Part shown: one piece after another, positions 26,495-34,459 of the stretch
Numbering within the stretch: the first letter of the stretch is position 1
Layout: every line of letters begins with the position of its first letter
Source of the DNA: Qipengyuania pelagi
Lineage (GTDB): Bacteria; Pseudomonadota; Alphaproteobacteria; Sphingomonadales; Sphingomonadaceae
NCBI RefSeq assembly: GCF_009827295.1
Contig: NZ_WTYD01000001.1
Coordinates: 1,302,001 to 1,366,000 of the forward strand
Reading direction: 5' to 3'
DNA length: 64,000 bases
Made by a program: the position numbers and the translations under genes
The notes under the pieces: generated by a model
What the model was told of the DNA's origin: nothing
Seen by the model: the letters and a program-made list of their open reading frames with translations, nothing else
Databases searched by the model: none

Positions 26495-27703
26495 ATGAAA
26501 ATCCACGACCTCATTACCACCACCGAACCGCTCGCCGAATTGTGCGAAAGGCTGGCGCAGGGCGATTTCGTCTGCGTCGACACCGAATTCATGCGCGAGA
26601 ACACCTACTGGCCCGAACTCTGCCTGGTGCAGATCGGGAACGAGGAGGAAGCCGCCGCGGTCGATCCGCTGGCCAACGGGATCGACTTGCAACCGCTCTG
26701 GGACCTGCTCTGCGACAACGAAGACGTGCTCAAGATCTTCCACGCAGGGGGGCAGGACGTCGAAATCGTCTACAACTTCACCGGCAAGACGCCCCACCCG
26801 ATCTTCGACACCCAGATCGCGATGATGGCGATCAGCCAGTCCGAACAGATCGGCTATGCCAATCTCGTCGAAAGCTGGCTCGGCTTCACGGTCGATAAAG
26901 GCGCGCGCTTCACCGATTGGAGCCGCCGTCCGCTGACCGACCGCCAGATCGAATATGCGATCGGCGACGTGACGCATCTCGCCAAGATCTTCCCGCGCAT
27001 CCTGAAGAAGCTGATCAAGACCGGGCGCGGCGCGTGGCTGGATGCGGAGATGGAGAAGCTGGCCGATCCGGCGAATTACGCCAATGACGCCGACACCGCC
27101 TGGCATCGTATCCGCTCGCCGGGGCGCAACGCGCAGGTCCTCGGCCGGCTGAAAGCCCTCGCCGCCTGGCGCGAGAGCGAGGCGCAGCACAAGAACATCC
27201 CGCGCGGCCGCATCATGCGTGACGAGACGCTGGCCGACATCGCCAGCCATCCGCCCAAAAGCCAGGGCGATCTCACCAAGGTGCGCGGCCTCTCGAACGC
27301 CTGGAAGGACAATGATATCGGCAAAAGGCTGATGAAGGTGCTGGAAGGCGCCGAGCCTCTGCCCAAGGACGAAATGCCCGAAAAGGCCAAGCGCGGCGCG
27401 CCGCTCGGCAAGGAGGGCGCGCTCGTCGCGGACCTGTTGAAGCTGCTGCTCAAGATTCGCGCGCGCGAGATCGACGTGGCGGCGCGGCTGTTGACGCGCA
27501 CGGACGAGATGGAAGCGCTCGCCGCCGGGGCGCGCGATCTGCCGATCCTCGACGGCTGGCGTTACGAGGTGTTCGGGAAGGATGCGCTCGAACTGGTCGA
27601 AGGGCGCATGGCCTTCGCGGTGAAGGACGGCCGATTGCTGATGACCCGCGTCGACACCGCCGCCGACGAGCCCACGCTCGCCATCGAGGAAGCGGCGGAG
27701 TGA
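26495..27703 (+). CDS. rnd: Ribonuclease D
   Basis: A 402-residue 3'-5' exoribonuclease for tRNA and structured RNA maturation. The start is the ATG of MKIHDLITTTEPL (26495); an upstream in-frame ATG at 26438 lacks support. The DEDD exonuclease domain has VCVDTEFMRENTYWPELC (D29, E31), FHAGGQDVEIVYNFTG and the final motif TDWSRRPLTDRQIEYAIGDV. The HRDC domain at ~210-290 includes RGRIMRDETLADIASHPPKSQGDL. oxyR follows 10 bases after the stop. Confidence 0.96.
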   Translation: MKIHDLITTTEPLAELCERLAQGDFVCVDTEFMRENTYWPELCLVQIGNEEEAAAVDPLANGIDLQPLWDLLCDNEDVLKIFHAGGQDVEIVYNFTGKTPHPIFDTQIAMMAISQSEQIGYANLVESWLGFTVDKGARFTDWSRRPLTDRQIEYAIGDVTHLAKIFPRILKKLIKTGRGAWLDAEMEKLADPANYANDADTAWHRIRSPGRNAQVLGRLKALAAWRESEAQHKNIPRGRIMRDETLADIASHPPKSQGDLTKVRGLSNAWKDNDIGKRLMKVLEGAEPLPKDEMPEKAKRGAPLGKEGALVADLLKLLLKIRAREIDVAARLLTRTDEMEALAAGARDLPILDGWRYEVFGKDALELVEGRMAFAVKDGRLLMTRVDTAADEPTLAIEEAAE

Positions 27704-27713
27704 GCGCGAAGCG

Positions 27714-28622
27714 GTGAGCACCTACCTCCCCACCATCAAGCAGCTGCAATATCTCGTGGCGCTGCACGAACACGGCCATTTCGGCCGCGCGGCGGAGGCG
27801 AGCTTCGTCTCGCAGTCGACCTTGAGCGCGGGGATACGCGAGCTGGAATCGCTACTCGGCGTGACGCTGGTCGAACGCAGCCGCCGGGTGGTCCGCTTCA
27901 CCGCGCTGGGCAATCAGGTGGTGGAGAAGGCGCACCGCATCCTGCGCGAGGCGGAAGAACTCTCCGATCTGGTGCAGGCCGCCGGCAAGCCTCTCGCCGG
28001 GCAGTTACGGATGAGCGTCATCCCCACGATCGCGCCGTTCATGCTGCCCCGTTTCTTGCCGCGCCTGCGGAAGGAGCGCCCCGATCTCGAACTGTTCCTG
28101 CGCGAGGAAACCAGCCAGGACGCGGTCGAATCCCTCCAGCACGGGCGCGTCGATTGCGTGTTGCTCGCCCTCCCCTTCGCCACCGGCGAGGTCGAGCAGG
28201 CGCACATCGCAGACGACCAGCTGTTCGTCGCCTTCCCGAAGGACGATCCGCGCGATCCCCCCGCCACCATCTCCGCCGACGAGATCGACGCGATGAGCGC
28301 GGGCGGGCGATTGTTGCTGCTGGAGGATGGCCACTGCCTCAAGGACCACGCGCTCGCCGCCTGCAACCGCCCGGAATTGCGCGGTTCGGCCACCATGATC
28401 GGCACGAGCCTGCACACGCTGGTGCAACTGGTCGATAACGGGCTTGGCCTCACCATGATTCCCGAAATGGCGGTCGAAGCGGGCATCCTCCAGGGAACCG
28501 ACGTAGTCGCCCGCCCGCTCGAAACCGAAAACGCCGCGCGCGAGATCGCCCTCATCTGGCGCAAGAATTCCCCCCGCCGCAGCGATTTCGAACTGCTGGC
28601 CGAGGAATTGCGAGCGGGTTAG
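27714..28622 (+). CDS. oxyR: Peroxide-sensing LysR regulator OxyR
   Basis: A 302-residue LysR-type regulator starting at a GTG. The winged helix is TIKQLQYLVALHEHGHFGRAAEASFVSQSTLSAGI. The effector domain carries the redox pair of OxyR: C208 in LLLEDGHCLKDHALA and C217 in LAACNRPE, nine residues apart as in E. coli C199 and C208. This supports peroxide sensing by disulfide formation rather than a small-molecule ligand. It follows rnd by ten bases and probably shares its transcript. Typical targets (katG, ahpC, dps) are not in the window. Confidence 0.93.
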   Translation: MSTYLPTIKQLQYLVALHEHGHFGRAAEASFVSQSTLSAGIRELESLLGVTLVERSRRVVRFTALGNQVVEKAHRILREAEELSDLVQAAGKPLAGQLRMSVIPTIAPFMLPRFLPRLRKERPDLELFLREETSQDAVESLQHGRVDCVLLALPFATGEVEQAHIADDQLFVAFPKDDPRDPPATISADEIDAMSAGGRLLLLEDGHCLKDHALAACNRPELRGSATMIGTSLHTLVQLVDNGLGLTMIPEMAVEAGILQGTDVVARPLETENAAREIALIWRKNSPRRSDFELLAEELRAG

Positions 28623-29326
28623 GGAGTGAATTTACGAATAGCGAGATCGTCAGAGAAGTTTCGAATTTCTGTTGTCCCATTTTGATTTGTGAAAAGTACT
28701 TTGGCATTGCCGATAAAATGCACGTCAACGACGCGCACTGCCTCAGCCTCTCGCAATTCATAAATGGAACTGGAGGACTCGATACGATCATGAAAAATTT
28801 TTTCACCTAAGGCGACGGGACTCAGGATGAATAGAAGGAGAGCGGGCAGGGCCCAAATTCGTTTTCTCCCAAGCTGATGATCAACGAGATACGCAAAAAA
28901 CGTAAATGAAGCTAAAATTGGCCAAACACTTTTTGGCGAAAATCCAAGTTTGATCGCGTCTAAGCTAGAGCCAATTAAAGCCGCGACGCAAATCATTCCA
29001 GCTGGTGCCATTAATGCGATGGAGATGATACGCTGCTTCCGCGTAAGTGAAACGGTATCAGAATTTTCAATTTTCTTTTGATCATTGCTCGCAACAAAGA
29101 ATATCGCTGGCATTTGAAATGCCAAGTATACGAATATTAAAACACCTACTGTACTTGTCGCATAAACGACAGCGTTCATAGCGTGCTCAAAAACCGAAAA
29201 TACGGGAATGAACTCGAGACCGAGATCCCAAAAAAAGCCGATTTCGAACGCAAAAGTGGCGACATAATAGATGAAGGTGAAAATTGCGATTCGGCCAAGC
29301 CAGTCTATCGTTTGCTCCTTCGTCAC
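28619..29326 (-). CDS. AT-rich membrane protein, function unknown
   Basis: A 235-residue protein with five likely membrane segments (residues ~10-34, 48-77, 98-119, 130-146, 155-172) and a soluble C-terminal tail of ~60 residues (RVVDVHFIGNAKVLFTNQNGTTEIRNFSDD). Base composition departs sharply from the neighbours: two 60-base lines I counted (28861 and 29101) hold 22 G+C each, while a line in rnd (27361) holds 43. The protein also favours Lys, Asn and Ile codons. I recognise no family. It converges with oxyR (4-base overlap of the stops) and is followed upstream by pgsA. The composition suggests recent transfer into the oxyR-pgsA junction; there are no flanking repeats or tRNA to show how. 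Confidence 0.75.
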   Translation of the reverse strand: MTKEQTIDWLGRIAIFTFIYYVATFAFEIGFFWDLGLEFIPVFSVFEHAMNAVVYATSTVGVLIFVYLAFQMPAIFFVASNDQKKIENSDTVSLTRKQRIISIALMAPAGMICVAALIGSSLDAIKLGFSPKSVWPILASFTFFAYLVDHQLGRKRIWALPALLLFILSPVALGEKIFHDRIESSSSIYELREAEAVRVVDVHFIGNAKVLFTNQNGTTEIRNFSDDLAIRKFTP

Positions 29327-29330
29327 ACCC

Positions 29331-29924
29331 CTAATCCATGTGCTTCAGGCCGACCCGCAAATAATCCCACCCCGTAATCAGCGTCAGCACCGCCGCGGCC
29401 CACAGGGTCGTCAGCCCAACCGTGTGCGGGACGTTGGCTTCCAAATCGCCGATCGTCACCAGCCAGTCCGGCAGGCCTTGCCCCAGGATCAGCGAGCCGA
29501 GCGCGACGAGCTGGAAGGTTGTCTTCCACTTCGCCAGGCGGCTGACCGGCATGGAGACCTGCAAGCCGCCGAGAAACTCGCGCAGGCCCGACACGGCGAT
29601 CTCGCGCACCAGAATGATCAGCCCTGCGATCACGTGCATATCGCCCACATAGGGCCCGCGCAGCACGCCCTGGGCTGCCAGCACGAGGATGACGGCAGCG
29701 ACCATGATCTTGTCCGCGATTGGGTCGAGGAAGATGCCCAGCTTCGACACCGCTCCGCTGGCCCGCGCCAGATAACCGTCGAAATAATCGGTGATGCCCA
29801 TCAGGCAGTAGAGGACGAAGGCGACGAGGAAGCCTGTCGCCCAGCCCGGCCACCACAGGAAATAGGCGAGCAGCGGGATCGCGAAGATCCGCGACAGGGT
29901 CAGGATATTGGGCAGGCTCAGCAT
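29331..29924 (-). CDS. pgsA: CDP-diacylglycerol-glycerol-3-phosphate phosphatidyltransferase
   Basis: A 197-residue integral membrane enzyme that makes phosphatidylglycerol phosphate. The CDP-alcohol transferase motif is complete in ITDYFDGYLARASG and KLGIFLDPIADK (D-x2-D-G-x2-A-R-x8-G-x3-D-x3-D). Several hydrophobic helices span the rest (NILTLSRIFAIPLLAYFLWW near the start). It is divergent from an LplT-like transporter and precedes the AT-rich gene downstream by only four bases. Confidence 0.95.
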   Translation of the reverse strand: MLSLPNILTLSRIFAIPLLAYFLWWPGWATGFLVAFVLYCLMGITDYFDGYLARASGAVSKLGIFLDPIADKIMVAAVILVLAAQGVLRGPYVGDMHVIAGLIILVREIAVSGLREFLGGLQVSMPVSRLAKWKTTFQLVALGSLILGQGLPDWLVTIGDLEANVPHTVGLTTLWAAAVLTLITGWDYLRVGLKHMD

Positions 29925-30085
29925 CTCCGCCTCCCCTAGCGCGTGCGGCGGCGGAGCAAAAGCCGTCTGATGTCACGATTGCGCAACGGCGCCATCTCAA
30001 GCCAGGCTACCATTTGACTTGGAAGCCACGCCCCCGCTGTTCTAGGGAGCGGGAGAGGCCGCATCGGGACGGCAGGGGACAGAGT

Positions 30086-31435
30086 TTGACGATCACCACG
30101 CATCTGATGCGAACGCGGCGTTTCCTGCCCCTGTTCTGCACCCAGCTGCTGAACGCCTTCAACGACAATCTCTACAAGACCGCGATGGTCCTGTTCGTCG
30201 TGTATCAGGTCTATAATTCCGAAGAAGCGGAGGGGATGTTCAGCGCGGTCGCTTCGGGCCTGTTCATCCTGCCATTCTTCATCCTGTCGGCGCTGGCGGG
30301 CCAGCTGGCCGACATGCGCGACAAGGCGGCGATCATCCGGCGGGTCAAATTGTGCGAGATCGGCCTGATGCTGATCGGGGCGAGCGGGCTGTTCCTCGCC
30401 TGGCGCGGCTTCGACCTCCCGCTGTCGATCCCGCTCGGCTTCGCGACGATCGACACGACGCTGCCGATCGCGCTGATGCTGTTGGCCCTGTTCCTGACGG
30501 GGGTTCAGTCGACGTTCCTCGGCCCGATCAAATATGCGATCCTGCCCCAGCACCTGCGCAAGGACGAGGTGCTGGCGGGCACCGGGCTGGTGGAGGCGGG
30601 GACTTACGTCGCGATCCTGACCGGGACGATCCTGGCCGGCTGGATACCGATCGAGTGGGCCGCGGGTCTGATCATCGTCACCTCGCTGGTCGGCTATGTC
30701 ACCGCCCGGCAGGTCCCCAGCGCGCCACCGCTCGGTGCGATCGAGCGGATCGATCGCCACATCCTGCGATCGTCGGTGGCGCTGATCCGCCGGACGATGC
30801 ACGATCGCCAGATCTATTACGCGATCCTCGCCATCAGCTTCTTCTGGACCATCGGGGCGGTGCTGTTCATCCAGTTTCCCCCGCTCGCCAAGAACGTCAT
30901 CTCGGCCAGCAAGGAAGTCGCCAGCCTGTTCCTGGTGATCTTCTCGGTCGGCGTGGCGATCGGATCGGTTGCGGTGAACCACTTGCTGAAAGGGAAGGTC
31001 TCGGCCCGGTTCGCGCCGTTTTCGGTGATCGTGATGGCGGGATTCGTCGTTGCCTTCTGGTTCGTCGCGCGGATCTGGCCGGTGCCGACCGAGGGGCCGC
31101 TGCTCGACGTGCCGCAATTCCTCGCCGTGCCGATGGCCTATCCGCTGCTTGGAGCGCTCTTAGGCATCGCGATCGCAGGCGGCATGTTCGTCGTGCCCCT
31201 CTACGCCTTCCTGACGACGCGCGTCGCGCCCGAGCAGGCGTCGCGCACGATCGCGGCCAACAATATCGTCAATTCGGGTGCGATGGTGGGCGGTGCCCTC
31301 CTCGCCATGGCCCTGACGGCAGTGGGGCTCGAAATAACCGATCAAGTGCTGATGAGCGCGGGCATGTGTCTCGTGAGCTGCTGGCTCGCGCGCAGGCTCG
31401 TCATGGCCGAACGCGCTGCGGAAGCATCTACCTGA
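30086..31435 (+). CDS. MFS transporter, LplT (lysophospholipid)-like
   Basis: A 449-residue transporter with twelve membrane segments, starting at the TTG at 30086, preceded by GGGGACAG at good spacing; an ATG at 30107 is the alternative. The N terminus RRFLPLFCTQLLNAFNDNLYKTAM is characteristic of the LplT/LplT-fusion branch, which flips lysophospholipids for re-acylation. No acyltransferase (PlsC) or acyl-CoA synthetase domain is fused. Other landmarks are LSALAGQLADMRDKAAIIRR and GPIKYAILPQHLRKDEVLAGTGLVEAGTY. It faces pgsA, so the pair may serve phospholipid metabolism; the transported substrate is inferred. Confidence 0.88.
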   Translation: MTITTHLMRTRRFLPLFCTQLLNAFNDNLYKTAMVLFVVYQVYNSEEAEGMFSAVASGLFILPFFILSALAGQLADMRDKAAIIRRVKLCEIGLMLIGASGLFLAWRGFDLPLSIPLGFATIDTTLPIALMLLALFLTGVQSTFLGPIKYAILPQHLRKDEVLAGTGLVEAGTYVAILTGTILAGWIPIEWAAGLIIVTSLVGYVTARQVPSAPPLGAIERIDRHILRSSVALIRRTMHDRQIYYAILAISFFWTIGAVLFIQFPPLAKNVISASKEVASLFLVIFSVGVAIGSVAVNHLLKGKVSARFAPFSVIVMAGFVVAFWFVARIWPVPTEGPLLDVPQFLAVPMAYPLLGALLGIAIAGGMFVVPLYAFLTTRVAPEQASRTIAANNIVNSGAMVGGALLAMALTAVGLEITDQVLMSAGMCLVSCWLARRLVMAERAAEAST

Positions 31436-31453
31436 CCGCGTTCGGCAGTCTAA

Positions 31454-31645
31454 TCAGAGAATAAACGCCAGGGTCGCCGCAAGACAGGCGAAATAGGCTG
31501 TCGCGACACCGCGCACGTCGCTCGCCGTGACGCGCCAGATCGATTCGTCATGCGCCATCGCGTCCTCGGCGCAGACATGCGGGGGAAGAGAGGCCCGGAA
31601 CGGGTGCCGGGCGGCTTCATCGGTCAGGACCAGCGATCGTCTCAT
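31454..31645 (-). CDS. Small hypothetical protein with C-terminal membrane helix
   Basis: A 63-residue open frame. Residues ~48-63 (TAYFACLAATLAFIL) could be a membrane anchor; the N-terminal part (SLVLTDEAARHPFRASLPPH) is polar. It has no recognisable family and no clear ribosome-binding site, but it faces a region with CtrA-like half sites (31655-31670) and the codon choice fits the genome. It might be a real small protein or a chance frame. Confidence 0.4.
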   Translation of the reverse strand: MRRSLVLTDEAARHPFRASLPPHVCAEDAMAHDESIWRVTASDVRGVATAYFACLAATLAFIL

Positions 31646-31654
31646 GGTGCGGGA

Positions 31655-31670
31655 TTAACCGATTGCTAAC
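31655..31670. promoter_or_regulatory. CtrA-like paired half sites
   Basis: TTAACCGATTGCTAAC carries TTAA and CTAA separated by seven bases, one mismatch from the alphaproteobacterial CtrA consensus TTAA-N7-TTAA, and continues into CAT as in the TTAACCAT half site. A further GTTAACC lies at 31714-31720. The pair is ten bases upstream of the small hypothetical gene and about 145 bases upstream of the ThDP enzyme. AT-poor context makes chance less likely, but this is a sequence match only. Confidence 0.4.
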
Positions 31671-31814
31671 CATTCCGCTCCCGCTTTCGGCGAGAGTGCC
31701 CCGTTTCGGTACGTTAACCCTATCCCTCTACCCTTTTCGGTAACGATTCCGGTCCAGAACACGCTTCGAAACCGGCGATTGCCTGCATGGAAGGCGCGCG
31801 GTAACGCCGTCACC

Positions 31815-33497
31815 ATGACCGATACCCCCTCGACACCCGCCGCCGCTCGCCTGCTGGTCGATTGCCTGATCGAACAGCGCTGCGACCGGATCTTCACCGT
31901 TCCGGGCGAAAGCTTCCTCCCCGTGCTGGACGCGCTGCATGGCGAGAGCGCGATCGATGTCGTGACCTGCCGCCAGGAAGGGGGCGCGGCGTTCATGGCC
32001 TGCGCGGACGGAGCGATGACGGGCAGGCCGGGCGTCTGCTTCGTGACGCGCGGTCCGGGCGCCACCAATGCCAGCATCGGCGTCCATGTCGCGATGCAGG
32101 ATTCGCAGCCGATGATCCTCTTCGTGGGCGATGTCGCGCGCGGGATGCGCGATCGCGAGGGGTTTCAGGAACTCGACTTCGCAGCCTTTTTCGGCCCGGC
32201 GTGCAAGTGGGCGGCGCGGATCGATGATGCGGAGCGCATCCCCGAATACGTCGCGCGCGCCTATTCCGTGGCGATGGCGGGTCGGCCCGGTCCGGTCGTC
32301 CTGGCGCTGCCGGAAGACATGCTGCACGATGCGGCATCCGCGCTTCCCCGGCCCGCGATCGAACGTCCCGCCCAGGCCCCCTGCCCGGATGCGATGCAGG
32401 CGCTGTTCGCGCTGATCGAGGATGCCGCCGCCCCCATCGCGATTATCGGCGGAGCGGGCTGGAACGCGAAGGCGCGCGAATTCTTCCAGCTCTTTGCCGA
32501 ACGCCTGGGCATTCCGACTGCGACCGCCTTCCGCCGCCAGGACGCGATCAGCCCGTCGAGCCGGGTCTATGCCGGCAATCTGGGATACGGCCCCAATCCC
32601 AAACTGGTCGCGCGGGTGAAGGAAGCCGATCTGATCCTGACCGTGGGCGCGCGGCTCGGCGAAGCGACGACCGACGGATATTCGGTGCCGTCCCTGATCG
32701 ACAAGGATCGCAAGCTGATCCACGTCCATCCCGATCCTGAGGAACTGAACCGGGTCTATCCCGCCGATCTTGCGATCTGTGCCGACCCTGCGGAATTCGC
32801 GGAAGCCGCGGCGCTCTGGACCGAGGACGACGCGCTCGATTTCGATGCCGGGGCCGAGGCGCACGCGCAATGGGAGGAGTGGGCGACCGCGCATCCTGAG
32901 CGGACGGACGGCAATCATGCGCTCGACCTGGCGGCCTGCGTCCAGTTCATGCGCGACACCTATCCGGCCGATACGATCATCTGCAACGGCGCGGGCAATT
33001 TTTCAGGCTGGTGGCACCGCTATTGGCGTTACGAGGGGTTTCCGACCCAGCTCGCGCCGACTGCCGGAGCGATGGGCTATGGCGTGCCCGCCGCCATCGC
33101 CGCTGCGCGCCGCTTTCCCGAGCGCACCGTGGTGGCGGTGGCGGGCGATGGCGATTTCCTGATGAACGGACAGGAATTGGCCACTGCGGCACAATACGAT
33201 CTCGATATGCTTGTGATCGTGGTGGATAATGGCGCTTACGGAACGATCCGAATGCATCAGGAGCGCGAGTTCCCGAACCGCGTCTCCGCCACCGAGCTGA
33301 AGAATCCCGATTTCGCCAAGCTGGCCGAGGCGTTCGGCGCATGGACGGCGCGGGCAGACACCACGGAAGCGCTGAAGGATGCGCTGACTGAGGCCAAGGG
33401 CCGCACCGGTCTGCGCCTGATCCACTGCCTGATCGACACCGAACAGCTTTCGGCAGCCGGCCTCAGCGTCAGCGGCCTGCGCGCATCACGCGATTGA
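31815..33497 (+). CDS. ThDP-dependent enzyme, acetolactate synthase-like
   Basis: A 560-residue thiamine-diphosphate enzyme with the three domains of the acetolactate synthase/benzoylformate decarboxylase group. The start is ATG 31815 (MTDTPSTPAAARL). E55 in CRQEGGAAFMA is the cofactor-activating Glu. The ThDP motif is GDGDFLMNGQELATAAQYD...VVDNGAYGTIRMHQ. The middle domain lacks a strong case for FAD, and no small regulatory subunit (ilvN) lies next to it, so it is probably not the biosynthetic AHAS. Its physiological reaction is unknown. A hairpin lies after its stop. Confidence 0.87.
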   Translation: MTDTPSTPAAARLLVDCLIEQRCDRIFTVPGESFLPVLDALHGESAIDVVTCRQEGGAAFMACADGAMTGRPGVCFVTRGPGATNASIGVHVAMQDSQPMILFVGDVARGMRDREGFQELDFAAFFGPACKWAARIDDAERIPEYVARAYSVAMAGRPGPVVLALPEDMLHDAASALPRPAIERPAQAPCPDAMQALFALIEDAAAPIAIIGGAGWNAKAREFFQLFAERLGIPTATAFRRQDAISPSSRVYAGNLGYGPNPKLVARVKEADLILTVGARLGEATTDGYSVPSLIDKDRKLIHVHPDPEELNRVYPADLAICADPAEFAEAAALWTEDDALDFDAGAEAHAQWEEWATAHPERTDGNHALDLAACVQFMRDTYPADTIICNGAGNFSGWWHRYWRYEGFPTQLAPTAGAMGYGVPAAIAAARRFPERTVVAVAGDGDFLMNGQELATAAQYDLDMLVIVVDNGAYGTIRMHQEREFPNRVSATELKNPDFAKLAEAFGAWTARADTTEALKDALTEAKGRTGLRLIHCLIDTEQLSAAGLSVSGLRASRD

Positions 33498-33530
33498 GCG
33501 TGGTTCGATACTATAGGGGTCTGATACGCG

Positions 33531-33561
33531 GAGGGCCGCTCTCGCCAGGAGAACGGCCCTC
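33531..33561. terminator. Terminator-like hairpin after the ThDP gene
   Basis: GAGGGCCG (33531-33538) pairs with CGGCCCTC (33554-33561), extended by TCTC/GGAGA around GCCA. It lies between the convergent ThDP and CsbD-like genes. The T-run (GTTAG) is poor, so termination strength is uncertain. Confidence 0.6.
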
Positions 33562-33581
33562 GTTAGAAGGCTGACGTCGAT

Positions 33582-33764
33582 CTAGATATCGTCGCCGAGC
33601 TTGCCCTTGACTTCGCCTTCGAATTGCTGGGCCTTGCCCTTGGCTTCTTGCTTCTTGCCTTCGGCGTCCAGCGAAGCGTTATTGGTGGCATCCGCCACGC
33701 CTTGCTTCCCCTTGCCGATCGCTTCGTTCGTATTGCCTTTGATCTTGTCGGTCAGTTCACCCAC
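33582..33764 (-). CDS. CsbD-family stress protein
   Basis: A 60-residue hydrophilic protein. It starts at the GTG at 33764, preceded by AAGGAG at eight bases; the longer frame upstream has no such site. The sequence begins VGELTDKIKGNTNEAIGKGK and continues with KKQEAKGKAQQFEGEVKGKLG, the repeated G-K-x-x-x-A pattern of CsbD (YjbJ-like) proteins, which are usually part of the general stress response. In alphaproteobacteria such genes often belong to the EcfG regulon; no ECF-type promoter was clear here. Confidence 0.9.
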   Translation of the reverse strand: MGELTDKIKGNTNEAIGKGKQGVADATNNASLDAEGKKQEAKGKAQQFEGEVKGKLGDDI

Positions 33765-33867
33765 GAGAGGTCTCCTTGGCTCCGCGCAAAACCGTTTCGC
33801 GCTGTTGTACAATCAACATCCGCGCGACGAGACAGTTCCTCCGAAATAGACCGGCTAAACGCCTTTT

Positions 33868-34278
33868 TCAGGCCGCAGCCATACCAAGAATTATCTCCCA
33901 TTCGCGTTCCGTGATCTCGGCCACGGAAAGGCGCGAAAGCCTGACCAGTTCGCAATCCGCCAGATCGGGATTCGCCTTGATCGCCTTCAGGGACACCGGC
34001 TGCGGCAACTTGGATTTCGGCTTCACCTTAACCGCCGCCCATTTGCCTTCCGGGTCGGTCGGATCGGTGATCCCGGCCACGCTGACCTCGCAGATGCCGA
34101 CGATCTCCAGCCCTTCGCGCGAGTGATAGAAGAAGGCTTCGTCGCCCACCTCCATCGCCGCGAGATTGTTCTTGGCGCGGTGGTTGCGCACGCCGTCCCA
34201 GGTGCCCTCCCCTTCGGCGACGAGATCGTCCCAGCTGTATTTGAAGGGTTCTGATTTCATCAGCCAGTACCGTGCCAT
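33868..34278 (-). CDS. EVE-domain protein
   Basis: A 136-residue single-domain protein starting at the ATG at 34278. It begins MARYWLMKSEPFKYSWDDL and has TWDGVRNHRAKNNLAAM and DEAFFYHSREGLEIVGICEV, the signature of EVE (PUA-like) proteins such as human THYN1 and bacterial homologues, which bind modified cytosine in DNA. It is transcribed away from the GGDEF-EAL gene. The tail (TEREWEIILGMAAA) is typical. A role in modified-base recognition or RNA metabolism is inferred from the family. Confidence 0.92.
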   Translation of the reverse strand: MARYWLMKSEPFKYSWDDLVAEGEGTWDGVRNHRAKNNLAAMEVGDEAFFYHSREGLEIVGICEVSVAGITDPTDPEGKWAAVKVKPKSKLPQPVSLKAIKANPDLADCELVRLSRLSVAEITEREWEIILGMAAA

Positions 34279-34459
34279 CGTCAGTCGGGTCCTTTCGAGA
34301 TTGCAGTCGGCCATCGCCGATAGAGGCTTGCCGGGCGGCCCGCTACCCCGCGCCGCCTTGAGCCGCACATCGCGGCATCGGCCCTTCCGCTCGATTTTAA
34401 CCGCTTCTTCAACCTATCGCGCAATAGCTTGGGAGCAATTCCAACCGCGAGGGGCGCCC

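Noticed and set aside
28619..29326. Prophage or genomic island remnant
   Set aside because: Only one gene is AT-rich; no integrase, tRNA junction or direct repeats were seen.
34166..34459. N-terminal extension of the GGDEF-EAL protein
   Set aside because: It overlaps the divergent EVE gene, lacks hydrophobic or domain features, and a ribosome-binding site supports ATG 34460.
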